Below, one piece after another: positions 49,990 through 58,734 of a stretch of DNA of 64,000 bases; within the stretch, counting starts at the first letter, position 1; every line of letters starts with the position of its first letter. The notes under the pieces are model-generated. The model had not been told where the DNA came from. It searched no databases and saw only the letters and a list, made by a program, of their open reading frames with translations. Source of the DNA: a bacterium OL-1. Its GTDB lineage: Bacteria; Actinomycetota; Coriobacteriia; Coriobacteriales; Atopobiaceae. The DNA lies in NCBI GenBank assembly GCA_000752675.2, contig LM994625.1, positions 365,940 through 429,939 on the forward strand. The letters run 5' to 3'. The position numbers and the translations under genes were made by a program.

Positions 49990-52986
49990 CTACTTCCTGG
50001 CGAGCAGATAGCCGTAGTCGTCACGCACGGCCACGATGGTCGCGCGGACCGCTTCGGGAAGGCCGCAGGCGACGTCGTCCACATCGTAGACTGCCGTAGT
50101 TCCGTCGAGCCTCACGAGCATGCCACCCTCGACGGGAAGGAAGCCCTCGTTCTGGGAGTCGTCGAAGTCCTCCCTGCTCCAGAACAGGGTGAGCTTATCG
50201 CGATAGGGCTTACCCTCGGAGTACGGGCAGAACACGGCGCAGTTGCCGCACTCGTTGCACATGCCGTCCACGTGAACGATCTGGCGCTCGCGCATGCCGG
50301 GCACGCGAATGGCAACGTTGGCGCGGTTGGGGCAGACCTCGCAGCAGGTCTCGCACACGGTGGCGCAGCCAAGGCAGCGCGTGTGGACGAGCGACGCGAC
50401 GTCAGCCTCGAGGGTTCCTCGGGACGCGAGAGGTGTCTCGTAGCAGGGGTCGACGTTTGCCTCGCCCTTGGCGTCGAAGGAAGCACCCGCAATGGCCGTT
50501 GTGACGGTCATTGCGTCGGCGATGGCCTTAACAACGGTGGCCGGACCACGACGGGCGTCGCCGGCGGCAAAGACGTGCGACACGCTGGTCTCGAGGGAGT
50601 CCGAGACAACGGGACGTCCCTTCTCGTCCAGCTCGCAGCCGGTGGCCTGGTAGAGACCCTGCTCGATGCGCTCGCCCACGGCAGTGATGACTGCGGTGGC
50701 AGGCACGCCCACGGTCTCGCCCGTAGGCTCGGGGGCGCGACGGCCAGAGGCATCAGGCGCACCAAGGCGCATGACCTCGCAGGTCAGCGTGCCGTTGGCA
50801 AGGTCGCCCGGCGAGAGGAGCTCCATGAACTCCACGCCGTCCTCGAGCGCCATGACAAGCTCTTCCTCGTCGGCGGGCATGTAGCGACGGGTGCGGCGGT
50901 AGACCAGGCGCACGTGCTCCACGCCGGGCACGCGCTTGGCGGCACGCGCCACGTCCATGGCGGTGTTGCCGCCGCCGATGACCACCACGTCAGAGCCGAG
51001 CTTGCACTGGGCAGGGTCCTCCTTGAAGTCGCGCAGGAAGTCGATGGCGTCAAGCGCCTCGCCGCTGCGCAGGGCCGGACGGCCCGGCGCCCAGGCGCCA
51101 ATTGCCACCACGACGTCGGTGAAGCCCTGGTCGAGAAGGTCGCGCGCGTTGGTTACCTCGACGCCCGTCTTGAACGTAGCGCCATATGCCGAGCAGAGCT
51201 CAACATCGTGATCGATGGCCTCGTCAGAGATGCGGAAGCCGGGAATCACGTGGCGAACGATGCCGCCGAGCTGGCCGGTGCGCTCGAACACGGTGACGTC
51301 CACGCCGGCGCGCGAGAGGAACGACGCCGCGGCAAGACCGGCAGGGCCAGCGCCCACGACGGCCACCTTGCGCCCAGTCACGCTACCACGCGCGGAGAGC
51401 GTGGGCAGGACCTCTGCCAGGCCATTCTCGGCAGCCAGGAGCTTGAACTCGCGAATGTGCACGTGCTCCTCGTAGTAGTTGCGCATGCAGGAGTTTCCGC
51501 AGGTGTGCGGGCAGATGGTGCCCGTGGTGAAGGGAAGCGCGTTGCGCTCGAGGATGATGTTGAGGGCATCGGCGTAGCGGCCCTCCTCGCAGGCGCGAAG
51601 ATAGCCAGGGATGTCCTGCTCGATGGGGCAGTCCTCGCGGCAGGGAGCCGTGAAGCAGTCAATGAGGGGCAGCTCGTGGCCCACGTGACGCTCGGGCGTA
51701 GGCTTGACGGGCTTGCGGTAGCGCGGGTTGGTGAGGGCGTCGTCCACGATGGCGGCAACCTTGGCGGGGTCAACGCCCGAGAAGGGCTTCTCGTCGATGC
51801 CGGCGAGGGCCTCGTCAATCTGGCCAAGGTGCTGGTACCCACCGGGCTTGAGGAGCGTGGTTGCCACGGTGACGGGCCAGATGCCCGCGTCGACGAGCGA
51901 GCGAACGTTGAGGGCGTCCGCACCACCGGAGAACGAGATGCGCAGGCTGCCGTCGAACTCGTCGGCAATGCGCTTGGCAAGCGAGACGGTAAGCGGGTAA
52001 AGCGAGCGGCCCGACATGTACATCTCGTCGCTGGGTAGCTCGGAGCGGGTGACGTCCACCGGGAAGGTGTTGGTGAGCTTGACGCCAAACTCGACGCCGC
52101 GCTCCTTTGCCAGCGCGATGAGGCGGTTGAGCATGGGCACGGCGTCGACCCACTGCAGGTCCTCGTTGAAGTGGTGCTCGTCGAAGACGATGTAGTCGAA
52201 GCCCAGCGAGTCGAGCGTCTTACGCGCGTACTCATAGCCCAGGAGCGTGGGGTTGCACTTGATGTAGGTGTTCAGGCCCTTCTCGGTGATGAGGTGCGTC
52301 GCGATGCGCTCGATCTCGGCCGGCGGGCAGCCGTGGAGCGTGGACTCAGTGACGGAGCGGGAGACGCACGGCGAGATGGAGTCGACAAACGCGGCGTCAA
52401 CGTGCTGGAAGCGGTCGAGGTTGGCCTTGGCCCACGCAATGGCCTCCTGGAAGACAGGGGTGTTGGAGGCGTCCTTCATGTTGTTGATGTAGGTGTCGAC
52501 CTTCTCGCCCTTGATGCCCTCGAGGTCGTAGCCAACCGACATGTTGAAGACGAAGCCATCGGGGTCGCCAAAGCCAAACTCCTGGGCAAGGAGCTTGCAG
52601 GCAACCCACGCCTTGACGTACTCGTCAAAGGCGCCGGGCACAGTGAGCTCGGTGGACCACTCGCAGTTGTAGCCCTCGTCAGCAGCAAGGATGCAGGGCT
52701 TGTTCACGCAGGCAGAGAGCTCGGCGCCGTCCATCTTCTGGACGGTCTTGAGCTCGAAGAAGCGAGCGCCAGTGACGTAGGCGGCAATGATGTTCTGCGC
52801 GAGCTGGGTGTTGGGACCTGCAGCCGGGCCAACGGGCGACTCGACCTTCTCGCCAAAGATGGGACGGGCGTGGCCGCCGAGCTTGGCGAGACGAGACTCG
52901 CCAAAGATGGTTCCCTGGGTCTTCTTCTCGGTAAGGATCCAGTCCATGAGCTGGTCGAACGGGATGGGACGCATGATGTCGCTCAT
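49990..52986 (-). CDS. ygfK: YgfK: selenate reductase-like flavin/iron-sulfur oxidoreductase
   Basis: 998 aa multi-domain oxidoreductase. Residues about 1-420 form a dihydroorotate-dehydrogenase-like barrel (PVGPAAGPNTQLAQN; YIKCNPTLLGYEYA). Cysteines at 444-454 and 492-500 (CPHTCGNSC) form the GltD-type iron-sulfur domain. GxGxxG motifs for FAD (VAVVGAGPAGLAAA, near 541) and NAD(P)H (VVVIGGGNTAMD, near 667) follow. The C-terminus has CLGCATVCETCCEVC (871-885) and CNECGNCAVFC (910-920). It would move electrons between NAD(P)H, flavin and ferredoxin. ATG at 52986 has GGAGAGGA upstream. E. coli ygfK was linked to selenate reduction, but its constant place in purine clusters argues for purine redox chemistry. 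Confidence 0.93.
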   Translation of the reverse strand: MSDIMRPIPFDQLMDWILTEKKTQGTIFGESRLAKLGGHARPIFGEKVESPVGPAAGPNTQLAQNIIAAYVTGARFFELKTVQKMDGAELSACVNKPCILAADEGYNCEWSTELTVPGAFDEYVKAWVACKLLAQEFGFGDPDGFVFNMSVGYDLEGIKGEKVDTYINNMKDASNTPVFQEAIAWAKANLDRFQHVDAAFVDSISPCVSRSVTESTLHGCPPAEIERIATHLITEKGLNTYIKCNPTLLGYEYARKTLDSLGFDYIVFDEHHFNEDLQWVDAVPMLNRLIALAKERGVEFGVKLTNTFPVDVTRSELPSDEMYMSGRSLYPLTVSLAKRIADEFDGSLRISFSGGADALNVRSLVDAGIWPVTVATTLLKPGGYQHLGQIDEALAGIDEKPFSGVDPAKVAAIVDDALTNPRYRKPVKPTPERHVGHELPLIDCFTAPCREDCPIEQDIPGYLRACEEGRYADALNIILERNALPFTTGTICPHTCGNSCMRNYYEEHVHIREFKLLAAENGLAEVLPTLSARGSVTGRKVAVVGAGPAGLAAASFLSRAGVDVTVFERTGQLGGIVRHVIPGFRISDEAIDHDVELCSAYGATFKTGVEVTNARDLLDQGFTDVVVAIGAWAPGRPALRSGEALDAIDFLRDFKEDPAQCKLGSDVVVIGGGNTAMDVARAAKRVPGVEHVRLVYRRTRRYMPADEEELVMALEDGVEFMELLSPGDLANGTLTCEVMRLGAPDASGRRAPEPTGETVGVPATAVITAVGERIEQGLYQATGCELDEKGRPVVSDSLETSVSHVFAAGDARRGPATVVKAIADAMTVTTAIAGASFDAKGEANVDPCYETPLASRGTLEADVASLVHTRCLGCATVCETCCEVCPNRANVAIRVPGMRERQIVHVDGMCNECGNCAVFCPYSEGKPYRDKLTLFWSREDFDDSQNEGFLPVEGGMLVRLDGTTAVYDVDDVACGLPEAVRATIVAVRDDYGYLLARK

Positions 52987-53061
52987 TGCGATTCCTCTCC
53001 AGAAACGCATTTCCGTGGGGACGTGAGGCGTGCGCGGCGCCACGGGATCCGCGCACGTCGT

Positions 53062-53090
53062 GGCAGCGGCGACCTTGGAGCGCCGCTGCC
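53062..53090 (-). other. Hairpin between ssnA and ygfK
   Basis: 10-bp arms GGCAGCGGCG (53062-53071) and CGCCGCTGCC (53081-53090). There is no U-tract; likely an mRNA stability or partial termination element. Confidence 0.5.
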
Positions 53091-53100
53091 GGGAAGGTGC

Positions 53101-54456
53101 CTAGTACTCGCGGTCGTTGAGCTCTCCCCAGAGCTTCTTGGACTGGTCGAGCACAAAGGCATCAATCCTATCCTTGTCGATGTCCGTGAACTCACGGTCA
53201 TGGTAGACCACGCGGCCGTTCACGATAGTGGTACGGCAGTCGTGACCCTCGACGCCAAAGAGGATGTGGCCATCGATGTTCTCCGCGCCAATGGGCGTGG
53301 GCGCCGGATAGTCAAACACGGCGACGTCCGCGGCGGCACCGGGCGCAAGCACGCCCAGGGGCTTGCCCTGCGGCTTGGAGGCGAAGTACATGTTGGCGAC
53401 CTCGGCGTTGTTCTTGAAGAGCATGGTCATGGCCTCGCCCCAGGCCACGTTGGGCAGCGCGGAGTTGAGGCGCTGCAGGGGCACGAAGGCCTTGAGGGAC
53501 TGCAGCATGTCGTGGGTGTAGGCGTCGGTGCCCATGGTCACGGTGATGCCACGCTTGAAGAACTCGAGCACCGGGGCAGTGCCCACGGCGTTGTTGGCAT
53601 TGGACTGCGGGTTGTTGACGATCTTGGTGTGGGTCTCGGCAACAACGTCCATGTCGGCGGGGGTGATGTGGATGCAGTGGCCGAGCATGGTCTTCTCGCC
53701 CAGGATGCCGTGGTCGAGGAGGCGGTGGATCGACGTGCAGCCGTGCTTCTGGGCCGAGTCGTAGACGTCGTTCATGCCCTCGCACACGTGGATGTGGAAG
53801 CCGGTGAGGCCGTTGTTCGCCTCGACCATGCGGTCGAGCGCCTCGTCCGGCAGCGTGAAGAGGGCGTGACCGCCAAACATGGCGGCGATCATGTCGGAGT
53901 CCTGGCTGGCGGCCCAGCGGGCGAAGTCGGCGTTCTCCTGAATGGACTGATCGAGCTTCTCCTTGCCGTCACGGTCAGAGACCTCATAGCACAGGCAGGC
54001 ACGCATGCCCATCTCCTGCGCCACGTCCTTGATGGCAAAGAGGGAGCCGGGAATCTCGCGGAAGCTTGCGTGGTGATCGAAGATGGTGGTCACGCCATTG
54101 CGGAACGACTCCATCATGGTCACGTACGCGCAGGCACGCGTGCCATCGAGCGTGAGGTGACGGTCGATGTTCCACCACTGCTGCTCGAGGTTCTCGAGGA
54201 AGTTGGTGGGGTTGCAGCCCTTGATGGCAAGGCCGCGCGCCAGACCGGAGTAGATGTGGGTGTGGCAGTTGATAAGACCGGGCATGATAAGGCCGCCGTG
54301 GGCATCGATGAACTCTGCCGTGGGGTAGGCGGCATCCATCTTGGCACGCGTGCCAACTGCCACGATCTTGTCGTGGTCGATGACAACGGCACCGTCCTCG
54401 ATAAAGGGCACCTGGGGATCCCTGGTTACGACCCGACCGTTTCCAACAAGTAGCAT
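53101..54456 (-). CDS. ssnA: SsnA family aminohydrolase
   Basis: 451 aa amidohydrolase. Metal ligands: MPGLINCHTHIYSGLARG (His65, His67), GLTGFHIHVCEGM, MLGHCIHITPADM and TVTMGTDAYTHDML. SsnA proteins are of unknown substrate but always occur with ygfK and the Se-dependent XDH; they resemble guanine and chlorohydrolase-type deaminases. ATG at 54456 has AAGGAGGAG upstream. First gene of the ssnA-ygfK-ferredoxin-XDH operon, divergent from the YheO-type regulator. Confidence 0.93.
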   Translation of the reverse strand: MLLVGNGRVVTRDPQVPFIEDGAVVIDHDKIVAVGTRAKMDAAYPTAEFIDAHGGLIMPGLINCHTHIYSGLARGLAIKGCNPTNFLENLEQQWWNIDRHLTLDGTRACAYVTMMESFRNGVTTIFDHHASFREIPGSLFAIKDVAQEMGMRACLCYEVSDRDGKEKLDQSIQENADFARWAASQDSDMIAAMFGGHALFTLPDEALDRMVEANNGLTGFHIHVCEGMNDVYDSAQKHGCTSIHRLLDHGILGEKTMLGHCIHITPADMDVVAETHTKIVNNPQSNANNAVGTAPVLEFFKRGITVTMGTDAYTHDMLQSLKAFVPLQRLNSALPNVAWGEAMTMLFKNNAEVANMYFASKPQGKPLGVLAPGAAADVAVFDYPAPTPIGAENIDGHILFGVEGHDCRTTIVNGRVVYHDREFTDIDKDRIDAFVLDQSKKLWGELNDREY

Positions 54457-54681
54457 AGGACCTCTCCTCCTTGCTACATGCCGCAGATCAGCTACGGCCC
54501 AACCTGTGTTCATCGCGGCCCTCTCATGCCGCGACGGCCGGGCGTTGCGCGAACGCGATTGCGCCGCATGGGCACCCGACTACCCAGCTGCAAACGAAGC
54601 GCAGGTACAAGGTCCTTCCCCGTTGGCCTCTCCCTGCAAATCACCGTATTGGCGAATCTTCGCACTTCTTGTAATACAACC
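54457..54681. other. Leader region of ssnA
   Basis: About 225 bases between the ssnA start and the operator-like site. It has a GCGGC/GCCGC inverted pair near 54519-54541 but I recognised no riboswitch or small gene in it. Confidence 0.35.
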
Positions 54682-54695
54682 TAACAAATATTTTG
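54682..54695 (-). promoter_or_regulatory. Operator candidate upstream of ssnA
   Basis: TAACAAATATTTTG, similar to the AACAA/TTGTT sites at other purine promoters; on the minus strand it is followed by GGTTGTATTAC, a possible -10 region. If it marks the promoter, the leader is about 200 nt. Confidence 0.4.
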
Positions 54696-54775
54696 CTTCA
54701 AATTGGCGTCCGGCTCGTCCCGGTCTGGAGAACATCGGCGTACGGTCGATTGCCGGTGTGGACGGTAACGTTATA

Positions 54776-54860
54776 TTTTGAGAAAACTAACGTAGACGCG
54801 CCGGTCACCAAGTCTGCACGCCTTTTTGAGAAAACAATACCAATGAGCTGGGAATTGTTT
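54776..54860. promoter_or_regulatory. Direct repeats and inverted pair between ssnA and the YheO-type regulator
   Basis: TTTTGAGAAAAC occurs twice (54776-54787 and 54824-54835), 48 bp apart. It is followed by AAACAAT (54832-54838) and ATTGTTT (54854-54860), an inverted pair. The 48-bp spacing is close to a whole number of helical turns, so two proteins could bind on one DNA face. The rest of 54861-55124 holds the regulator's promoter (possible -10 TAGTAT near 55007) and no gene. Confidence 0.45.
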
Positions 54861-55124
54861 ATGGCGCAACGGCAGAGGAACCCATGGTGGTAATGAGCGG
54901 AAGGACGATATATCGCCGTGCTTGGACAACACCATGTCGCGTTCGCAAGCGTTTACGTTGAAACAGGCGTTCCCTTACATTCAATAAGCCCCTCGTGGTG
55001 CTAGTATTTCTTAACTGTTGGCTTCCCCGCCCATATAGATAAGTGCGCCATGCAGCCCGCGCCCGTGCGCTGAGAACGCACGCGGCTCGACCGAGCGGGC
55101 CCGCCAGAAAGGGATCGAGGAATC

Positions 55125-55775
55125 ATGAAGAAGTCCGAGGTCGAGTTTCTCTCTCGCCTTGCAAAGGGCATTGCCGCCCAGTTTGGAAGCAACTGCGAGG
55201 TCGTTGTCCATGACCTTGAGTCCGATGACCCCGATAGCACTATCGTTGCGATAGAGAACGGCCACGTCTCTGGCAGAAAGCTCGGCGATGGTCCCTCCAA
55301 CGTAGTGCTCAAGGCCCTGAGCTCCGATCCGGACAAGCTCCAGGACCACTTTGCCTACCACACGCGCACCGAGGACGGCCGCGAGCTACGCTCGAGCACG
55401 GTCTTCTTCCGCGACGAGACGGGCAAGCCCGTGGCGATCTTTGCCATCAACTATGACTCCACGCCCATCATGGCGCTGCAGAACATGCTCAAGGGCTTCA
55501 CCGCGCTTGCCAGCCCCGCTACAGACGAGCCGGAGGTCATTCCCCACAACGTGAATGACCTCCTAGACGAGCTCATCGACCAGAGCGTGCGGCTGGTGGG
55601 TAAGCCGGTGGCACTCATGACCAGGGAAGACAAGGTCAGGGCAATAGGCTTCCTCAACGACTCCGGCGCCTTCCTCATCACCAAGGCCGGCCAGAAGGTC
55701 TGCAACTACTTTGGCATCTCGAAGTACACGCTGTACAGCTACATGGACGAAGCCAAGGCGCAGAAGAAGGAGTAG
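55125..55775 (+). CDS. YheO-type PAS/HTH transcriptional regulator
   Basis: 216 aa. A YheO-like PAS domain (about residues 5-118: FGSNCEVVVHDLESDDPDST; STVFFRDETGKPVAIFAIN) is joined to an HTH_22-type DNA-binding domain at the C-terminus (LNDSGAFLITKAGQKVCNYF, then ISKYTLYSYM). Such regulators sense small ligands by the PAS domain. ATG at 55125 has GAGGA upstream. It is divergent from ssnA and is the only free-standing DNA-binding regulator in the purine gene set, so it is the best candidate for controlling the shared operator sites. Confidence 0.9.
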   Translation: MKKSEVEFLSRLAKGIAAQFGSNCEVVVHDLESDDPDSTIVAIENGHVSGRKLGDGPSNVVLKALSSDPDKLQDHFAYHTRTEDGRELRSSTVFFRDETGKPVAIFAINYDSTPIMALQNMLKGFTALASPATDEPEVIPHNVNDLLDELIDQSVRLVGKPVALMTREDKVRAIGFLNDSGAFLITKAGQKVCNYFGISKYTLYSYMDEAKAQKKE

Positions 55776-55779
55776 GTAC

Positions 55780-57006
55780 ATGTCCGGCGAGCGACACACT
55801 GACGACGAGGCAACAGAGCTCACGTCACGGCTCGTGGGCACAGAGAGCACGGATCCCGGTGCCTTCGAGGGGCCCATCGAAGAATTTGTACACACATGGC
55901 TGCAGGGTCGTCGCATGCGCGCCGGCAGCCTTGCCGGGTCCATACAAATCGAAGAGCTCGAGGCGCTGCCGGGACGCCGTTGCCTGCGAGCGCTCATTCC
56001 CGCGGCAGGGACGAGCGACACCGCTAACGGTCCCGCTGACCTCACATTTCTCTGTCACTTGGACACCGTGCGCGTGGGTGCCGGCTGGAGCGAGGACACG
56101 CCGGCCTTCTCGCCCGTTCTGCGCGATGGCGAGCTCTATGGCCGCGGCTCGTGCGACATGAAGGGCGGCCTGGCCTGCGCGCTTCTCGCCTTTTCGGATG
56201 CGCTTGACGAGGTTGGTCGGCGCGGGAGCCTGCCCGGGCGCTCGCTGGCGATTGTGTGCACCGTGGACGAGGAGGACGAGATGCGCGGCTCGGAGGCCGC
56301 CATCCGCGCAGGTTGGCTGGGCGCCACCGGCTGGGTCCTCGACACCGAGCCCACCGATGGCCGTGCGCGCGGCTCGCACAAGGGACGCACCTGGTACGTC
56401 ATCGACATGCACGGCGTCACCGCGCACGCCAGCACGCCCTGGCGTGGGGCAGACGCCATTGCCGCCATGGCGGAGGCCGTCTGCCGGATTCGCGGAGCTG
56501 TTGCGGCACTGCCCACCCACCCCGAGCTCGGCCGCTCGACCGTCACGTTTGGGCAGGTCAAAGGTGGTTACAGCCCCTACGTGGTGCCCGACGAGTGCCA
56601 CGTGACCATCGACATGCGACTGGTGCCGCCCACGGGCTCCTCAGACGCCGAGAAGATCGTGCGCAATGCCTGCGCCGCGGCAGAGGCAGCCGTGCCTGGC
56701 ACCCATGCGGACGTGCGCTGCACCGGGGACAGGCCGCCCATCGAGCTTGACCCGGCGTCGCCGCTGCTTACAGCCCTTGCGCGGGCAAGCGAGGAGGACT
56801 GGGGCGAGACGCCGGCGACGGACGTCTTCACCGGCTACACCGACTCTGCCGTCGTGGCGGGTACCTGCGGGAACCCCACGTGCCTCTCGTACGGGCCGGG
56901 AAGCCTCGAGGTTGCCCACAAGCCCAACGAGCACGTTCCCGTGGCAGACCTCGCGCGCGTTCGCGCGGTGCTCTCTCGGCTTGCCGCCAATACGCTGTGG
57001 GGCTAG
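55780..57006 (+). CDS. M20 family zinc hydrolase (ArgE/DapE-like)
   Basis: 408 aa. The M20 ligands are in LTFLCHLDTVRVG, YGRGSCDMKGGLACAL, VDEEDEMRGSE, LDTEPTDGRARG and the C-terminal VAHKPNEHVPV. These enzymes deacylate or decarbamoylate amino acids, or split small peptides. It starts 4 nt after the regulator stop with AAGGAG upstream, so it is cotranscribed with it. Related in fold to YgeY (11-12.4 kb) and may act on a similar N-substituted amino acid of purine origin. The substrate is unknown. Confidence 0.88.
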   Translation: MSGERHTDDEATELTSRLVGTESTDPGAFEGPIEEFVHTWLQGRRMRAGSLAGSIQIEELEALPGRRCLRALIPAAGTSDTANGPADLTFLCHLDTVRVGAGWSEDTPAFSPVLRDGELYGRGSCDMKGGLACALLAFSDALDEVGRRGSLPGRSLAIVCTVDEEDEMRGSEAAIRAGWLGATGWVLDTEPTDGRARGSHKGRTWYVIDMHGVTAHASTPWRGADAIAAMAEAVCRIRGAVAALPTHPELGRSTVTFGQVKGGYSPYVVPDECHVTIDMRLVPPTGSSDAEKIVRNACAAAEAAVPGTHADVRCTGDRPPIELDPASPLLTALARASEEDWGETPATDVFTGYTDSAVVAGTCGNPTCLSYGPGSLEVAHKPNEHVPVADLARVRAVLSRLAANTLWG

Positions 57007-57166
57007 CGGGCCCTTCTCGGCAACGGATTCCGGCGGCGGGCCTCACCTGCAGCACCCATCCTCCTGCGACGTCCACCCTCGCGGTTCTCGTAAATGCTAC
57101 TGTGCAAGTAGGGTATAAGGCCCCCGATGACCAAAGCCACACCACGGCCAATCAAAGGAGAAACCC

Positions 57167-58027
57167 ATGCTCAGACATGCAGCCAACGTCGTTAAGGGGT
57201 ACCGCACGCAGGACGGTGCCGGAGTGAGCCTCGTACGCGTACTGGGTGACCAGACCGCACGCGACTTTGACCCCTTCCTCATGCTGGACTCGTTTGACAG
57301 CACCAACCCGGATGACTACACCGCAGGATTCCCACTTCACCCCCACCGCGGCATCGAGACCGTAAGCTACCTGCGCGAAGGCGCGATGCACCACCGAGAC
57401 ACCATGGGGTTCGAGGACACCGTGACCTCGGGCGAGGTGCAGTGGATGTGCGCCGGCTCGGGTGTGGAGCACGAGGAGACCATTCCAGCCGCACGACGCC
57501 TGCTTGGCGTACAGCTGTGGCTGAACCTCCCGGCAGCCGAGAAGATGGCACAACCCACCTACCACGCCGTGAAGCGCGACGCCATCGAGTCCGTGCCGCT
57601 TGACGGCGCTGTGCTGCGACTGCTCGCCGGGCGTTATGTTGACGAGAATGGCAAGTCCCACCAGGGGTTTGTTGGCAGCCACCTTCCACTTGACTACTAC
57701 GAGCTCACCGTGGAGGCGGGCCACAGTGTCGAGATTCCCGTAGACGAGGACCGCTCGGTCCTGGCGTTCACGCTCGAGGGGCCCGCGCTCATCGGCGGCC
57801 TGCCGTTGGGCGAGAAGACCGCGGTCAAGCTTGTGGAAGGGGACCGCGTGGGCATCACCGCCACAGACGAGAAGCCCTCGGTGGTGCTGCTCATGAGCTC
57901 TGTTGCCCTGCGCGAGCCCATAGCATGGGGCGGGCCCATCGTGATGAACAGCACTGCCGAGCTGCGGCAAGCCTTCCGCGACCTCGACGAGGGGACGTTC
58001 ATCAGGGAAGACGTCCGGAGCCTGTAA
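57167..58027 (+). CDS. Pirin family protein
   Basis: 286 aa bicupin. The metal-binding pirin motif is FPLHPHRGIETVSYLREG, then GEVQWMCAGSGVEHEE. It starts MLRHAANVVKGYRTQDGAGV, and the C-terminal cupin half is intact. Some bacterial pirins have quercetinase activity, others act as redox-sensing modulators; no reaction can be assigned. ATG at 57167 has AAAGGAG 7 nt upstream. It is 160 nt downstream of the M20 gene, with room for its own promoter. Confidence 0.92.
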   Translation: MLRHAANVVKGYRTQDGAGVSLVRVLGDQTARDFDPFLMLDSFDSTNPDDYTAGFPLHPHRGIETVSYLREGAMHHRDTMGFEDTVTSGEVQWMCAGSGVEHEETIPAARRLLGVQLWLNLPAAEKMAQPTYHAVKRDAIESVPLDGAVLRLLAGRYVDENGKSHQGFVGSHLPLDYYELTVEAGHSVEIPVDEDRSVLAFTLEGPALIGGLPLGEKTAVKLVEGDRVGITATDEKPSVVLLMSSVALREPIAWGGPIVMNSTAELRQAFRDLDEGTFIREDVRSL

Positions 58028-58047
58028 GTAGGCCCCTCTCGTCTCTG

Positions 58048-58155
58048 CCTCCCTCCCCCCCTCCGTTCTTTAGCGGTTATTGAGAAATGAGACCTGCGTT
58101 TGCCCAGTTGGCGAGCATCGCAATTCACAAATACCGATAAAGAAGGGGAGGGAGG
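58048..58155. repeat. Large imperfect inverted repeat between convergent genes
   Basis: Left arm CCTCCCTCCCC, an extra CCCTCCG, then TTCTTTAGCGGTTATT (to 58081). The right arm (58130-58155) is the complement of CCTCCCTCCCC and TTCTTTATCGGTATT. The loop is about 48 bp. It could act as a bidirectional terminator for the pirin and mogA genes, or be a decayed mobile repeat. Confidence 0.65.
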
Positions 58156-58189
58156 AGAGGAGGGAAGGAAGGGCCGCCAAGGAGGCGGG

Positions 58190-58729
58190 CTATCGGCGCT
58201 CCGCGGCGCAGTCGGCGGGCCCGCCACGCAGGATGCGCAGCCCATGCGCGATGGGCCCAATCACCGCAGAGATGTTCTCGCATGCAGCCTTGGGGCTACC
58301 GGGCAAGTTCACCACGAGCGTGCCCCCAAGGATGCCCGCCGTCTCGCGGGAAAGGCAGGCGTGCGGCGTAATGGCCATCGACGCGGCTCGCATGGCTTCC
58401 GGGATGCCTGGTGCCATGCGCTCGCACACGGCAGCAGTGGCCTCGGGCGTCACGTCGCGCGGCGAGAAGCCCGTACCGCCCGTGGTGAGAACGAGCGCCA
58501 CGTCCGCGGCCGCAGCCCCGCGGATGGCATCCTCGATCTGAGGACGCTCGTCGGGCACCACGCTCGTAGAGACAACGCGGTAGCCCTTCTCGCCGAGAAG
58601 CTCCGCGAGCGCTGGGCCAGAGGCGTCCTCGCGCTCGCCACGCGAGCAGCGGTCGCTCACGGTAATCACTGCTGCCGTGTAGGCCTCACCTTCTGTGACC
58701 TGCGGCTTGTTTGTCTCGCTAGGGCTCAT
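58190..58729 (-). CDS. mogA: Molybdopterin adenylyltransferase MogA/MoaB
   Basis: 179 aa MoCF domain. Motifs: AAVITVSDRCSRGEREDASG, VPDERPQIEDAI, VLTTGGTGFSPRDVTPEAT, and LVVNLPGSPKAACENI. It adenylates molybdopterin before molybdenum insertion. ATG at 58729 has TAGGAG upstream and lies 5 nt after the stop of the molybdopterin-binding gene. Last gene of the molybdenum operon. Confidence 0.92.
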   Translation of the reverse strand: MSPSETNKPQVTEGEAYTAAVITVSDRCSRGEREDASGPALAELLGEKGYRVVSTSVVPDERPQIEDAIRGAAAADVALVLTTGGTGFSPRDVTPEATAAVCERMAPGIPEAMRAASMAITPHACLSRETAGILGGTLVVNLPGSPKAACENISAVIGPIAHGLRILRGGPADCAAERR

Positions 58730-58734
58730 GTCTC

